This document shows positions 44,221 through 53,703 of a stretch of DNA of 64,000 nt, in pieces. The position numbers and the translations under genes were made by a program. The DNA lies in contig CAWESB010000025.1 of the NCBI GenBank assembly GCA_963811635.1, positions 1 to 64,000 of the forward strand, read 5' to 3'. This DNA comes from JAIBJN01 sp963811635 (lineage in GTDB: Bacteria; Actinomycetota; Thermoleophilia; Gaiellales; Gaiellaceae). Within the stretch, counting starts at the first letter, position 1, and every line of letters begins with the position of its first letter. The notes under the pieces are model-generated. The model was not told the DNA's origin and did not search any database. It was given only the letters and a program-made list of their open reading frames with translations.

Positions 44221-44787
44221 CTAGCGGTAAAGGCCTGCCCATGGCTCCAACAGCGCCCAATAGTCAGGGGGACGCACGACCCTGATCCCAAGCTCGGTCT
44301 CGATGTGGCTCGCCATCTTTGGGAGCTTCATCTCCATGGTCAGGAAGGCATCGCATTCCAGGCCGAGGGCGTCGCGCAGCAGACGCCTGTCCTTCACGGA
44401 CAAGTATCCGAAGCGCGTTTCGTCTAACCGCGCCGCGATTGCGTCCCCTGAGCCGATGAACGCCCTACCCTGATACTCGTGGACCCGAATCTGCCAATGA
44501 TCGAGCACGTCGAGCGCCCACCGGGTGTAACTCGGGTCTCTCTTCAGGACGGCTTCATCGAGGCTTCCGTCAGAGAGAACGAAATCGAACATGGCCCGTT
44601 CGTTCACAAGGAAGATCAGCCGAAGCGCCTCTAGGTCATCAAGCCGGCCCGGAATCGTGTAGGCCCGAGAACCTTGCGGCGGCTCCTCGCCCTCGAAGAT
44701 CGTTCCGCCATCGTCTAGGAGGGTCTGCAGGGTCGACGAGTCGAGGAACACGCGTCGTGGTAGCGCGTCGAAGGGTGCGAGCGACAT
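44221..44787 (-). CDS. PIN-like domain protein
   Basis: A 188-residue protein from ATG 44787 (an in-frame ATG at 44808 is possible). RVFLDSSTLQTLLDDGG near the start offers the first acidic residue of a PIN nuclease. DLEALRLIFLV follows, and SVKDRRLLRDALGLECDAFL near residue 145 matches the D-x-x-L-L ... D-x-F-L-T end of PIN folds. If active it would be a metal-dependent RNase. No antitoxin gene is adjacent, so it is an orphan; it may be island defence cargo. Confidence 0.6.
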   Translation of the reverse strand: MSLAPFDALPRRVFLDSSTLQTLLDDGGTIFEGEEPPQGSRAYTIPGRLDDLEALRLIFLVNERAMFDFVLSDGSLDEAVLKRDPSYTRWALDVLDHWQIRVHEYQGRAFIGSGDAIAARLDETRFGYLSVKDRRLLRDALGLECDAFLTMEMKLPKMASHIETELGIRVVRPPDYWALLEPWAGLYR

Positions 44788-44910
44788 GCCAGCAGAATGC
44801 CAGCGCACCTGTGTCCTACAGGGTCTAACGAGGTCCTGACTGAGGAGGGATTTGGCTTAGGGAGGGGGTCTTGTCCATTCCGCTCCCACTCTGTCCCGTG
44901 CCGGAGCCAT

Positions 44911-44953
<43 letters not shown>

Positions 44954-44957
44954 ACGA

Positions 44958-44985
44958 GAAAACCCCCGCTGCGACGGGGGTTTTC
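44958..44985 (+). terminator. Intrinsic terminator after tRNA fragment
   Basis: GAAAACCCCCG and CGGGGGTTTTC form an 11-bp stem around a 6-nt loop. It is the likely original tRNA-Gly terminator. Confidence 0.85.
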
Positions 44986-45039
44986 GTTAAACGCGATCGG
45001 CGGCGGCATCTTGTTGGTCAAGACGACGCCATCCTTCGC

Positions 45040-45068
45040 TTGACGAAAAGCCGCATGTGGAGTAAGGA
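45040..45068 (+). promoter_or_regulatory. Possible promoter of the RTX gene
   Basis: TTGACG (45040-45045) and TAAGGA (45063-45068) are 17 bp apart. If used, the transcript would start near 45075 and the protein at ATG 45077 rather than 45068. Confidence 0.3.
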
Positions 45069-45832
45069 TGCCGTCTATGGGGGGAAGGTTGACCGGTGGA
45101 CGGGCGTGGGTGACGGTCGGGATGGTCGCTGCGGCCTGGTTCTTCGTGTCCGCGCCCGCCTCCTTCGCCCAGACGATCTGCCAGGGTCAGGTCGCGACGA
45201 TCGTCGGCACGCCAGGCGATGACATCCTGCCCGGATCGCTCGGGGACGACGTGATCGCAGGTCTCGGCGGCGACGACGTGATCAACGGCGATCTCGGCGA
45301 CGACGTCATCTGCGGCGACGAGGGCAACGACCGGCTGAACGGCAGCATCGGCGCAGACCAGATCGAGGGCGGGATGGGCGTCGACGTGCTGATCGGTGGG
45401 GACGGATCCGACATCCTGGCCGGCCTCTTCGGAAGCGACGAGCTGCTGGGTGGTGAAGGCAGCGATCGCATCTACGGAGGCGAGGGGAACGACCTCCTAC
45501 GAGGCGCCGACGGGAACGACCTGCTCAAGGGCGGAGGCGATCGCGACTTCGTCAGCGGCGGTGACGGCTCCGACGACGTCTACGGGAACGAGGGGCTCGA
45601 TCGCATCGAGGGGAACATCGGCCGCGACCGCCTCTTCGGCGGCGAGGATCGCGACATCGCCCGAGCGGGGCGAGGCGACGACAGCGTCTCGGGCGGCGAG
45701 GGTGACGACAGCCTCTTCGGCGGCCGCGGGCGAGACCGCCTCGGCGGAGGAAGCGGTCTCGACAGGTGTGACGGGGGGCTCGGCAACGCCGACGTGGCGA
45801 CCACCTGCGAGACCAAGATCCGCATTCCCTGA
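45068..45832 (+). CDS. Secreted RTX (hemolysin-type) calcium-binding protein
   Basis: A 254-residue protein. The signal peptide covers about residues 12-35 (VGMVAAAWFFVSAPASFAQ). Almost all of the mature protein is RTX nonapeptide repeats of the form GGxGxDxLx (VIAGLGGDDVINGDLGDD, LFGGEDRDIARAGRGDDSVS), about 20 copies. Parallel beta-roll folding with bound calcium is expected outside the cell. There is no catalytic domain. An in-frame ATG at 45077 may be the real start if the promoter at 45040 is used. Confidence 0.87.
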   Translation: MPSMGGRLTGGRAWVTVGMVAAAWFFVSAPASFAQTICQGQVATIVGTPGDDILPGSLGDDVIAGLGGDDVINGDLGDDVICGDEGNDRLNGSIGADQIEGGMGVDVLIGGDGSDILAGLFGSDELLGGEGSDRIYGGEGNDLLRGADGNDLLKGGGDRDFVSGGDGSDDVYGNEGLDRIEGNIGRDRLFGGEDRDIARAGRGDDSVSGGEGDDSLFGGRGRDRLGGGSGLDRCDGGLGNADVATTCETKIRIP

Positions 45833-45872
45833 CCCGTCGGTCTCGTGGACATAGCGCACTTCAGGGCCGGGC

Positions 45873-46836
45873 TCACACGGTGATGACGACCTTCCCGCGG
45901 GCGTGGCCCTCCTCCACGTGGGAGATCGCTGCGGGGACATCGCTCAGCGGGTAGGTCCTGTCGATGACCGGAGTGACCTTGCCGGCTTCGACGAGCCCCG
46001 CGAGCGTGACGAGGTCCTCGTTGGTCTCCTTCGTGATCAGCGCCCGTAGCCGTTGACCCACGAATGGTGACGAGACGAGCGCCCGCAGCAGGCGGTCGAT
46101 TCCTGAGAACCGGCCTTCGCCGCTGCTCAGCACCAAGGTCCCGTTCGGGGTGAGCGCGCGTCTGCAGGCCGAAGGCGAAGCGGTTCCCGCCAGCTGGAAG
46201 ATCACGTCGTAGCGCCGGTCGCCGCGCGTGAAGTCCTCTCGCGTGTAGTCGACGGCCTCGTCGGCGCCCAGGGAGCGGACGAGCTCGGTCTTCGTCGTGC
46301 TGCAGACGCCGGTGACGCGGGCTCCGAGCTCCTTCGCGATCTGCACGGCGTAGGTGCCCACGCCTCCTCCCGCACCGATGATCAGGACCTCCTGGCCGGG
46401 CTGCACGCCTGCGACGTCGCGCAGTCCCTGGAGGGCCGTGCAACCGGCCATGGCAAGGGTGGCTGCAGCCTCGAAGGAGAGCTCGGCGGGTTTCGGCACG
46501 AAGTGGCTTTCGTCGGCGCAGACGTACTCAGCGAATGCGCCTTCGCACCAGCCGAGCAGGTGGTCACCGGGTTGAAACCGGGTCACGTTCCTGCCTACCG
46601 CTTCGACCTGCCCGGCGACGTCGGTTCCCTCGGATCGGCTGCTTCGGGAGCGCGCAGCCCGTTCCCGTCGCGCGGACGATGAACGGCGTGGCCCGCATGA
46701 TGTGCCAGTCCTGAGGATTGACCGAGGCAGCGTGTACGCGCACGAGCACGTCGCCGTCGCCGACCGCGGGACGCTCGACCTCCCTCAGCTCCAGGACGTC
46801 TGGAGGGCCATACCTGTCTTGGACAACTGCTTTCAT
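45873..46836 (-). pseudogene. Zinc-independent MDR oxidoreductase (quinone oxidoreductase type), frameshifted
   Basis: About 320 residues in two frames. From ATG 46836, KAVVQDRYGPPDVLELREVE, VHAASVNPQDWHIM and APKQPIRG-type sequence match the N-terminal domain. One surplus base near 46622-46630 shifts the frame before TDVAGQVEAVGRNVT. The second frame holds RFQPGDHLLGW, the NADPH fold VLIIGAGGGVGTYAVQIAK and the closing HVEEGHARGKVVI. The enzyme class reduces quinones or enones with NADPH. All parts are present, so a sequence error is plausible. Confidence 0.8.
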
Positions 46837-46946
46837 CGCGCTCCTGTTCCGTCGCGGGGACGGCCACGACAGGTTGACCAAAGGGCAACGGACATGATCT
46901 TATAAACGCGCATTTACATCATCCCGGGAACAAGGGGGAGGGGCAG

Positions 46947-49749
46947 GTGAAGAGAAACCGGAAGGTTTGGCGGGCGTTGCTCGTCCTTTCCGTTGTTGCG
47001 CTCGGCGTGACAGGCGCGGCAACCGCGAACGGCGATGGCGACGTCATCCTGAACGAAGGGGACAGCCTCGTTCAGGTGATCGTGCCGAACAAGGCCGCGG
47101 CGTATGACTTGCAGCGCCGGGCCGAAGACTTCGGCGTCGAGTTCAACGACCACTACCTCGGCAGGAACGACGACGGCAGCTACACCGTGACCGTCTTCGC
47201 GTCGGAGGGCGAGCTCCAGGCGCTGGCGGAGGCCGGCTACCAGATCGGGCAGACCCTCGAGGGCCCGGACAGCGCAGAGGCCGACCTCGCGGAGATGAAC
47301 AGCGCCCGCGCAGCCGAGGCTCGCTCGAGCAAGGCCGCGCTCGGCGATCCGCCCGTGATCGCCGACGACGACGAGCTCGTGATCCTGCGGGCGGACTACT
47401 TCGAGAACTACGCGGGCCGGTACCTGTCCGTCGAGGCGAAGGACCGCCTGGGCGGCTCCACGCCTTCGGGCGCGGACTACGTCGGCCCGGCCGTGTCGGT
47501 CTCCTGGAACACCGGGGGCAGCACGGCGATCGACCAGGGCCCGCGGGTCATGAACACCAACATCGACCCCGACACGACGCCCGACACGTACATCGAGCAC
47601 CGCATCCTGATCCGCATCGGCAACATCGGCGAAGGGCCTGGTGCGCCGTCGCGGATCCGCATCGGCTCGAGCACCGGAGCGTCGCTCGAGGGCGACGTCT
47701 CCGTCTGGCTGGGCGGCGGCCTCCCGCCGCACGTGCCCGGCTACCTGTCGGACTTCACGACGCGCTACATGGACCCGACCGAGGTCCGCGAGCGCTTCCG
47801 GCAGCTCGCCGCTGAGTTCCCGAATCTCGCGGAAATCATCCAGGTGCCGTTCAAGACGAACGGCTACCAGCGCAAGGCGCAGGCCCTGATGCAGGGCACG
47901 ACCAACCCGGGCGGCACGCCGTCCGGCGGCGCGACGGGTCAGTCGCAGTCGGTCGTCCTCACGTCCCGCGCCTGGGGCCACGAGGGCGGCAACCTGGTCA
48001 CGGCGGAGTTCCGGAATCCGGGCGTCGGTGACTCGCCGCTGATGGTCAGCGTGATCGGGACAGACATCCTCGTCACCCTCGCCACGGACTCGACGGGTGC
48101 TCTGTCGAGCACGGCCGCTCAGGTAGTCGCGGCGATCAACGCCAGTGCGGACGCGGCCAACCTCGTCAAGGCGCTCACTTACCGCGGCAACGCGGGGTTG
48201 GGCATCGTGCAGCCGCGCGCGAAGGTGAATCTCTCCGACTTCCTGAACGCGCCGGCTCACGTCCAGCGCGGTCAGTTCCAGCCGGAGGTCCTCCGGATCG
48301 GCAAGCGCCGTGACGGCAACCACGTCGGCATCTTCCTGTACTGCCAGCAGCACGCCCGCGAGTGGGCGACGCCGCTCACGTGCCTGGAGACCGCCGAGCA
48401 GCTGCTCCGGAACTACGCGCTCGACCCGGACGTGCGGAGGCTCGTGGACAACCTCGACGTCTTCATCCTTCCGGCGTCGAACCCGGACGGCGCGCACTAC
48501 TCGATGTACGACTTCGCGAGCCAGCGCAAGAACATGACGAACCACTGTGTCAACGGTGGCAAGGTGACCGACGACCCCTTTGCGGCCGACTTCTGGACGC
48601 CGCGGACCAACCCGAGCACCGGTCTTCCGTACACGAACACGGATCCCGGCTCGCGGACGGCGTGGGGCGTCGACAACAACCGCAACAACACGGTGGGAAC
48701 GCTCTTCGACGGCTACATCGGCGCGTCGTTCTCGTGCACGGGCGAGACGTACACGGGCCCGTCGGAGGCATCCGAGCCGGAGATCAAGAACGAGCTCTGG
48801 GTCGCGGACACGTTCAAGAACATCAGGTTCTCGAACAACATCCACAGCTTCGGCGGCTACTTCATGTGGGCGCCGGGTGCGTATCTCCCGAACCGTGACG
48901 AGGGCGCCCTCGTCCACGCGAACATCGGCGTCGAGAAGTACTTCTTCCAGGCCGGCGACCGGATTCTCAACCGCATCAAGGAGATCCGGGGCACGGTCAT
49001 CCTCCCGGAGCGCACCGGTCCGATCGCGGACGTCCTCTACTCGGCGGCGGGAAACAGCGCCGACGAGCACTGGTACAACCGCGGCGTGATCGCGTACAGC
49101 TTCGAGACGGGTGCCGACCGGTTCGGGACGAGCCTGTCGATCGCATCGCTTGCCGGAGACACCGCACCTCCGGGTCGGCAGCCGGAACAACTTCGTGGTC
49201 GGCGACATCGTCAAGGTCGACTGGGGCACGGCGAACGAGGAGACCCGCAGGGTCGTCGCGATCGCCAACCCGTCGAACCCGCCGAGCCCGGCTCCGAACA
49301 TCACGCTGGACGCTCCGCTCTCGCTCCCGCACGCGGTCGGCACGTGGATCGCGGGGGGCAACGTGCAGAGCGGCGTGAACTTCCAGCCGGCCTACGCTAC
49401 GGAGGGCAAGTTCGAGGCGCTCGAGTTCTCGGCCGGCAACTTCGGCCTCCTCGAGTCCGCCTACGACTACGCCAAGGACGAGCAGCCCCCGCGGGTCCAG
49501 ATGACCGTCGGCGGCTTCCACCGCGGCCCCATCTACACGACGTTCCAGTTCATGAACGAGCCGTCGGTGATCCGCTACACGATCGACGGGTCGAGGCCCA
49601 CCATGAGCTCGACGCTGTGGGATTCGAGCGGTCCACGCGAGCCGGGGCAGGTGTTCTACGTGACGTCGACCACCACGTTCCGCTGGCTGGCGACGGACAT
49701 CGCGGGCAACCAGACCTACGGCACCGAGGTGATCACGATCCTCAATTAA
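46947..49749 (+). pseudogene. Secreted M14 zinc carboxypeptidase, frameshifted near C-terminus
   Basis: About 933 residues. A GTG at 46947 behind GGGGAGGGGCAG opens a signal peptide (RALLVLSVVALGVTGAATA). The M14 domain (about residues 270-760) has the zinc pair in YCQQHAREWATPL, PASNPDGAHY, WGVDNNRNN and the third ligand in NNIHSFGGYFMW. A one-base shift near 49160-49175 separates it from the last 190 residues, which hold a beta-rich domain and a chitobiase-C-like end (YTIDGSRPTMSST, LATDIAGNQT). It is a different subfamily from the M14 protein at 29613. Confidence 0.82.
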
Positions 49750-49795
49750 GCAGGAGACAACCCGGCGGCTGCGACGCTGCCGACCGGACGCAGAC

Positions 49796-49821
49796 GAGCG
49801 GCTCCCCTCGGGGAGCCGCTC
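49796..49821. terminator. Hairpin with 12-bp arms
   Basis: GAGCGGCTCCCC and GGGGAGCCGCTC pair around a TC loop between convergent genes. It could act in both directions. Confidence 0.75.
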
Positions 49822-49827
49822 GCGTCT

Positions 49828-50541
49828 CTAGGCGCGTTGGACGCCGAGCGTCACGGAGCCGTTGGAGGAATCCGCGCCGACGTCGACGGCGACGACGGTT
49901 ACCCCGCCGCTCTCGGAGTAGATGCCGTCGCTCGAGTTGGCGACGTCCTGCTCACCGCGCTCCGCGTACGGCTCCAGGGCGTAGACGGCCGAGGTCGTCG
50001 CGGGATCGAAGAAGAGCTGCCCCGTGTGGGTCTGGTCGCCGTCCACCTGCACCTTCACGTGGATGTGCACGGCGCGCCCCGTGTACCAACCCGGGAACAC
50101 CGTGCCGAACTCGGCGACGCCGTCGCCGTCCGTCAGCTGCACGCCGCGGCAGAAGGTCTCGCCCTCGGCGCCCTGGACGCCCGAGTATGCGCCCTCCGCG
50201 TCGCAGTGCCAGACGTCGACGGCCGCGCCTTCGATCGGCTCGCAGGCATCCGCGTCGACGACGGCGACGCGCAGGTCGAACGGCAGGCCCGGCCTGCCCT
50301 CGCCGATGTCGCTGCGGACGAGGTCGAGGTCGAGGTAGTAGGGGCCCTCGGTCAGCTCGGGCATGAGGACGCAGTCCGGGACGGCGGCCGCTGCCGCCTC
50401 CGTTTCGGTGGAGGCGGTCGAGGTGGCCGGAGACGCAGAGCCGCCGCCCTTCGAGCAAGAGGCGCCGAAGGCGGCCAGCCCAAGCCCGCCGGCGAGCTGG
50501 AGCACACGGCGGCGGGTGACGGGGTGCCGGGGGTCGGTCAT
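49828..50541 (-). CDS. Intradiol ring-cleavage dioxygenase-like lipoprotein
   Basis: A 237-residue protein from ATG 50541. The N-terminus has a Tat-type start (VTRRRVLQLAGGLGLAAF) ending in a lipobox (GASCS), then a Thr/Ala linker. The dioxygenase core has the iron ligands Tyr in ELTEGPYYLD, Tyr in AEGAYSG, and His-x-His in GRAVHIHVKV. Secreted members of this family are widespread in actinobacteria and cleave catechol-type compounds, possibly from lignin or humic matter. The gene diverges from the AI-2E-type transporter. Confidence 0.87.
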   Translation of the reverse strand: MTDPRHPVTRRRVLQLAGGLGLAAFGASCSKGGGSASPATSTASTETEAAAAAVPDCVLMPELTEGPYYLDLDLVRSDIGEGRPGLPFDLRVAVVDADACEPIEGAAVDVWHCDAEGAYSGVQGAEGETFCRGVQLTDGDGVAEFGTVFPGWYTGRAVHIHVKVQVDGDQTHTGQLFFDPATTSAVYALEPYAERGEQDVANSSDGIYSESGGVTVVAVDVGADSSNGSVTLGVQRA

Positions 50542-50607
50542 GCGCGCAGTCTCAACCGCGTCCATAAGAGCCGGCTGAAGGCGCTCTAAGAATGGCCTAA
50601 CGATTGC

Positions 50608-51753
50608 GTGGCCGTCCGGTCCGTGGGTCAGGCTTTCGGCGTGGAGAACCACCGCCACGTCGAGGAGCGCATCGTCTACTTTCGCCCTCGGGCGATCCTT
50701 GTGGTGCTCGGGATCATCCTCAGCGCCACGGCGATCATCGCCTTCCTCTTCCTCGCGTGGCACGTCATCACGTGGATCCTGATCGCGCTCTTCCTCGCGC
50801 TCGCGCTCAACCCGGCGGTCGAGTTCTTCGAGCAGCGCGGGCTGCGGCGGAGCCTGGCGTCGGTGCTCGTGTTCCTGCTCGCGCTCGCGACCTTCGCTGC
50901 GCTCGGGGCGCTCCTGATCCCGCCGCTCATCGACCAGGTCGAGGAGTTCGTCGCGGCGGTGCCGGACTTCGTCCAGGACCTGACGGCCGGCCGAGGCCCG
51001 CTCGGCTTCCTGCAAGACGACTACCAGATCGTCGACAAGGTGAGGGAGGCGATCGAGGAGCGTGGTGCCGGCGGGGTCCTGGGCATCACGAATGCGAGCC
51101 TCGCGGTCGCATACGGCGTCGTCTCCTTCGTGGTCGGCGTCATCACGATCGCCTTCCTGACCATCTTCATGCTGCTCGAAGGGCCGCGGCTCGTAGGGCG
51201 CTTCCGCGACGCCCTGCCCGAGCAGTACAAGCCGCGCTGGGACCGGGTCTCCGGCGACATCTACCGGACGGTCGGCGGCTACGTCGGCGGGAACCTCCTC
51301 ATCAGCCTGATCGCCGGCATCACCTCTGCGATCGTGCTCTACGTGCTGGGCTCGAGCTATGCGATCGCACTCGCGGTGGTCGTTGCGATCCTGGACCTCA
51401 TCCCGCTCGCCGGCGCGACCCTTGCCGCGATCATCGTCTCGACCGTGGCGTTCATCGAGCTCGGCTGGTTCAAGGGCGTGATCGTGATCGGGTTCTTCGT
51501 CGTCTACCAGCAGCTCGAGAACCACATCCTCCAGCCGGTCATCTACGGGAGGACGGTGCAGCTCTCGCCGTTGACGGTCCTGATCGCCATCCTCATCGGC
51601 GCCGAGCTCGTCGGCATCCTCGGCGCGCTCGCCGCGATCCCGGTCGCGGGGATCATCCAGGCGATCGCCCGCGAGGTGATCCGCTGGCGGCGCGAAGCGA
51701 TCCTCCCCTCGGGCGTGGAGGTTGCGATGCCGGACGAGCCGGCGAGCTCCTAG
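50608..51753 (+). CDS. AI-2E family transporter
   Basis: A 381-residue membrane protein with eight predicted helices. Typical parts are the N-terminal double helix (LVVLGIILSATAIIAFLFLA), FLALALNPAVEFFEQRG, a large loop to about residue 155, LEGPRLVGRFRDALP, and the conserved late segment DLIPLAGATLAAIIV with NHILQPVIYGRTVQLSPL. Members export peptides, AI-2 or act as Na+/H+ antiporters; the substrate is not clear. GTG/ATG: GTG 50608 is used. Confidence 0.9.
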   Translation: MAVRSVGQAFGVENHRHVEERIVYFRPRAILVVLGIILSATAIIAFLFLAWHVITWILIALFLALALNPAVEFFEQRGLRRSLASVLVFLLALATFAALGALLIPPLIDQVEEFVAAVPDFVQDLTAGRGPLGFLQDDYQIVDKVREAIEERGAGGVLGITNASLAVAYGVVSFVVGVITIAFLTIFMLLEGPRLVGRFRDALPEQYKPRWDRVSGDIYRTVGGYVGGNLLISLIAGITSAIVLYVLGSSYAIALAVVVAILDLIPLAGATLAAIIVSTVAFIELGWFKGVIVIGFFVVYQQLENHILQPVIYGRTVQLSPLTVLIAILIGAELVGILGALAAIPVAGIIQAIAREVIRWRREAILPSGVEVAMPDEPASS

Positions 51754-52043
51754 GCGACCAGCTCGGAGTCCGACCCGGCGACCGCGACGACGCGGTGCGT
51801 CTCACGCTCGAGCACGACCACACCGCCGGATGCTCCCTCGTGGCCGGGTGCGACGAGGAAGCTCGACGCCGCCCCGCGGATCTCCTCGTACTCGGCCGCG
51901 GTCACGTCGAGGGTCTCGCGGCAGTTCGCCTCCCCGCACTCGCAGTGCACCTCGAAGCGCTCCTGGCCGGCGCTGATCTCACGGATCCGCTCGTTGACAG
52001 CGCGAATCAGGCTCTCTTGCCTGGTTCCGGGGGGTTTCGACAC
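51750..52043 (-). CDS. Small Cys-containing protein, 97 aa
   Basis: A GTG at 52043 opens SKPPGTRQESLIRAVNERIR, then FEVHCECGEANCRETLDV (three Cys, possible metal site) and TAAEYEEIRG, VAPGHEG. Proteins with LFREVNERIRE and a CECG-x-x-x-C site are common small hypotheticals in Thermoleophilia-like genomes. It overlaps the AI-2E stop by 4 nt and is divergent from the tetR gene. The function is unknown. Confidence 0.65.
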   Translation of the reverse strand: MSKPPGTRQESLIRAVNERIREISAGQERFEVHCECGEANCRETLDVTAAEYEEIRGAASSFLVAPGHEGASGGVVVLERETHRVVAVAGSDSELVA

Positions 52044-52058
52044 GTGGGCGTCCTTCGA

Positions 52059-52088
52059 GGAGACCGATCTGTCTCCCGACCATATACT
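52059..52088 (+). promoter_or_regulatory. tetR promoter with overlapping palindrome
   Basis: GGAGAC-CGATCT-GTCTCC (52059-52076) is an inverted repeat that lies over the expected -35 position of a -10 element TATACT at 52083-52088. It is placed between the divergent small-protein gene and tetR, as an autoregulatory operator would be. Confidence 0.5.
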
Positions 52089-52124
52089 CTTGCCCCGCAC
52101 GCGTCTATCTCCCGAGGCCTATTC

Positions 52125-52703
52125 GTGACCACGGTCGTCGAGCAGATAGGGCCCGACGCTCGCCGTCGGATCCTCGAGTGCGTCTACGAGCTCTTCTCGA
52201 CGCGCGCCGTTCGCGACGTCGGCATCGACGAGATCGTCCGGCGCTCGGGCGTTGCCAAGGCCACGCTGTACCGGCACTTCCCCTCGAAGGACGCCCTCGT
52301 CGTCGCCTTCCTCCAGTTGCGGGAGGAGCGGTGGACGTACGCGTTCGTCGAAGCCGGCGCGCGCGGGCGCGGCGGCGAGGGGGAGGGCGCGCTCCTGGCG
52401 ATCTTCGACGTCTTCGACGTCTGGTTCAGGCAGGACGACTTCGAGGCGTGCGCGTTCATCAACGTCCTCCTCGAGCTGGGGGAGGAGCACCCGGCCGGGA
52501 GGGCGAGCGCCGAGCATCTCGAGAACATCCGCGGGCTCATCCGGACGTTCGCCGAGGAGGCCGGGCTCAGGGATCCCGAGGGGTTCGCGCGCTCCTGGCA
52601 CATCCTCATGAAGGGCTCGATCGTCTCGGCGGTCGAAGGCGACCGGGACGCCGCCGTGCGCGCAAAGGCGCTCGGGAGACTCCTCATCGAGCAGCACCGC
52701 TGA
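52125..52703 (+). CDS. TetR family transcriptional regulator
   Basis: A 192-residue regulator. Residues 10-57 form the TetR DNA-binding domain (RRRILECVYELFSTRAVRDV, GIDEIVRRSGVAKATLYRHF). The ligand domain (FDVFDVWFRQDDFEACAFIN near 90) contains Cys and many aromatic residues. GTG 52125 gives the usual N-terminal length. It sits 2 nt before the cupin gene and behind its own putative operator at 52059, so it may control itself, the cupin gene and the divergent small gene. Confidence 0.9.
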   Translation: MTTVVEQIGPDARRRILECVYELFSTRAVRDVGIDEIVRRSGVAKATLYRHFPSKDALVVAFLQLREERWTYAFVEAGARGRGGEGEGALLAIFDVFDVWFRQDDFEACAFINVLLELGEEHPAGRASAEHLENIRGLIRTFAEEAGLRDPEGFARSWHILMKGSIVSAVEGDRDAAVRAKALGRLLIEQHR

Positions 52704-52705
52704 GC

Positions 52706-53254
52706 GTGGTCGAGGAGGCGCGCCTGGAACGGCTCGAGGCCGGGCTCACGCCGGTGACGGACGGCTGGTTCGTCGTCAACGTCCGGGACGGCGCGTGGGT
52801 GACGAACGAGGCGATGGGGGACGCCTTCATCGTCGAGGGTGACGACCTGTCCTTTCCGGACATCGGCTTCACCCTTGCCGTCATCCAGCCGGGACAGCCG
52901 AGCGGGATGTACCACCGCGAGGCCAACCAGGAGGACTTCCTCGTCCTCGCCGGCGAGTGCATCCTCCTGATCGAGGGTGAGGAGCGACCGCTGAAGGCGT
53001 GGGACTTCGTGCACTGCCCGCCCGGCACCGAGCACATCTTCGTCGGCGCCGGCGACGGCCCGTGCGTGATCTTCATGGTCGGCGCCCGCACGGGCTGGCC
53101 GGAGAAGGGCATTCTCTACCCGCGCTCCGAGGCCGCCCTCCGCCACGGCGCCGGCGTCGAGACGGAGACGACGGTCCCGGCCGAGGCCTATGCCCCGTTC
53201 CCGAAGTGGCAGCCGGGCCCGCCGAAGAGCTGGGACGGATTGCCATGGGCGTAA
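52706..53254 (+). CDS. Cupin-domain protein
   Basis: A 182-residue single-cupin protein from GTG 52706. The barrel runs from FTLAVIQPGQPSGMYHREAN to FVHCPPGTEHIFVGAGDGPC, with possible metal ligands His in YHREAN, Glu in QEDFLVLAGE and His in TEHIF. A Trp/Pro-rich C-terminal tail (FPKWQPGPPKSWDGLPW) is unusual. It is co-transcribed with tetR. The activity is unknown; sugar isomerase or dioxygenase roles are possible. Confidence 0.83.
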   Translation: MVEEARLERLEAGLTPVTDGWFVVNVRDGAWVTNEAMGDAFIVEGDDLSFPDIGFTLAVIQPGQPSGMYHREANQEDFLVLAGECILLIEGEERPLKAWDFVHCPPGTEHIFVGAGDGPCVIFMVGARTGWPEKGILYPRSEAALRHGAGVETETTVPAEAYAPFPKWQPGPPKSWDGLPWA

Positions 53255-53341
53255 GCGGTGACACGCGACGCGCACGTGGACGCCTTGCAGCGCAGGGCTG
53301 CCCCTGATGCGGGCTGATACGCAGCGTGCGACGATTCGTCC

Positions 53342-53698
53342 GTGGCGGCGACCGTCCTCATCGTCGACGACCACGCCGGCTTCCGGTCGTTCGCCCGCGC
53401 GTTGCTCGAGGCCGGGGGGTTCGACGTCGTCGGCGAAGCGCCGGACGGACCGGCCGCGCTCGAGCTGACGCGGACGCTCGCGCCGGACGTCGTCCTGCTG
53501 GACGTCGCCCTGCCCGGCATGGACGGCTTCGCCGTCTGCGAGGCGCTGCTCGGGGACGGCCCTGGACCGGCCGTGGTCCTGACCTCGAGCCGCGATGTCT
53601 CCTCGTACAGACGGCGGCTGGAGCGGAGCCGGGCTCGGGGGTTCATCGCGAAGAGCGAGCTCTCGGGCCCCGCGCTCGCCGCGCTCGCAGGCGACTAG
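53342..53698 (+). CDS. Receiver-only response regulator
   Basis: A 118-residue receiver domain from GTG 53342: acidic pair LIVDDHAG, phospho-Asp in VVLLDVALPGMDG near residue 53, VLTSSRD and Lys in FIAKSEL. It has no output domain. It is 5 nt before the His-less kinase and must be read with it; with a partner lacking the acceptor His, phosphate would have to come from another kinase. Confidence 0.9.
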   Translation: MAATVLIVDDHAGFRSFARALLEAGGFDVVGEAPDGPAALELTRTLAPDVVLLDVALPGMDGFAVCEALLGDGPGPAVVLTSSRDVSSYRRRLERSRARGFIAKSELSGPALAALAGD

Positions 53699-53703
53699 GA
53701 CCC

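Noticed and set aside
46914..49361. 815-codon minus-strand frame opposite the M14 peptidase
   Set aside because: Shadow frame; no recognisable domains, while the plus strand has signal peptide and zinc motifs.
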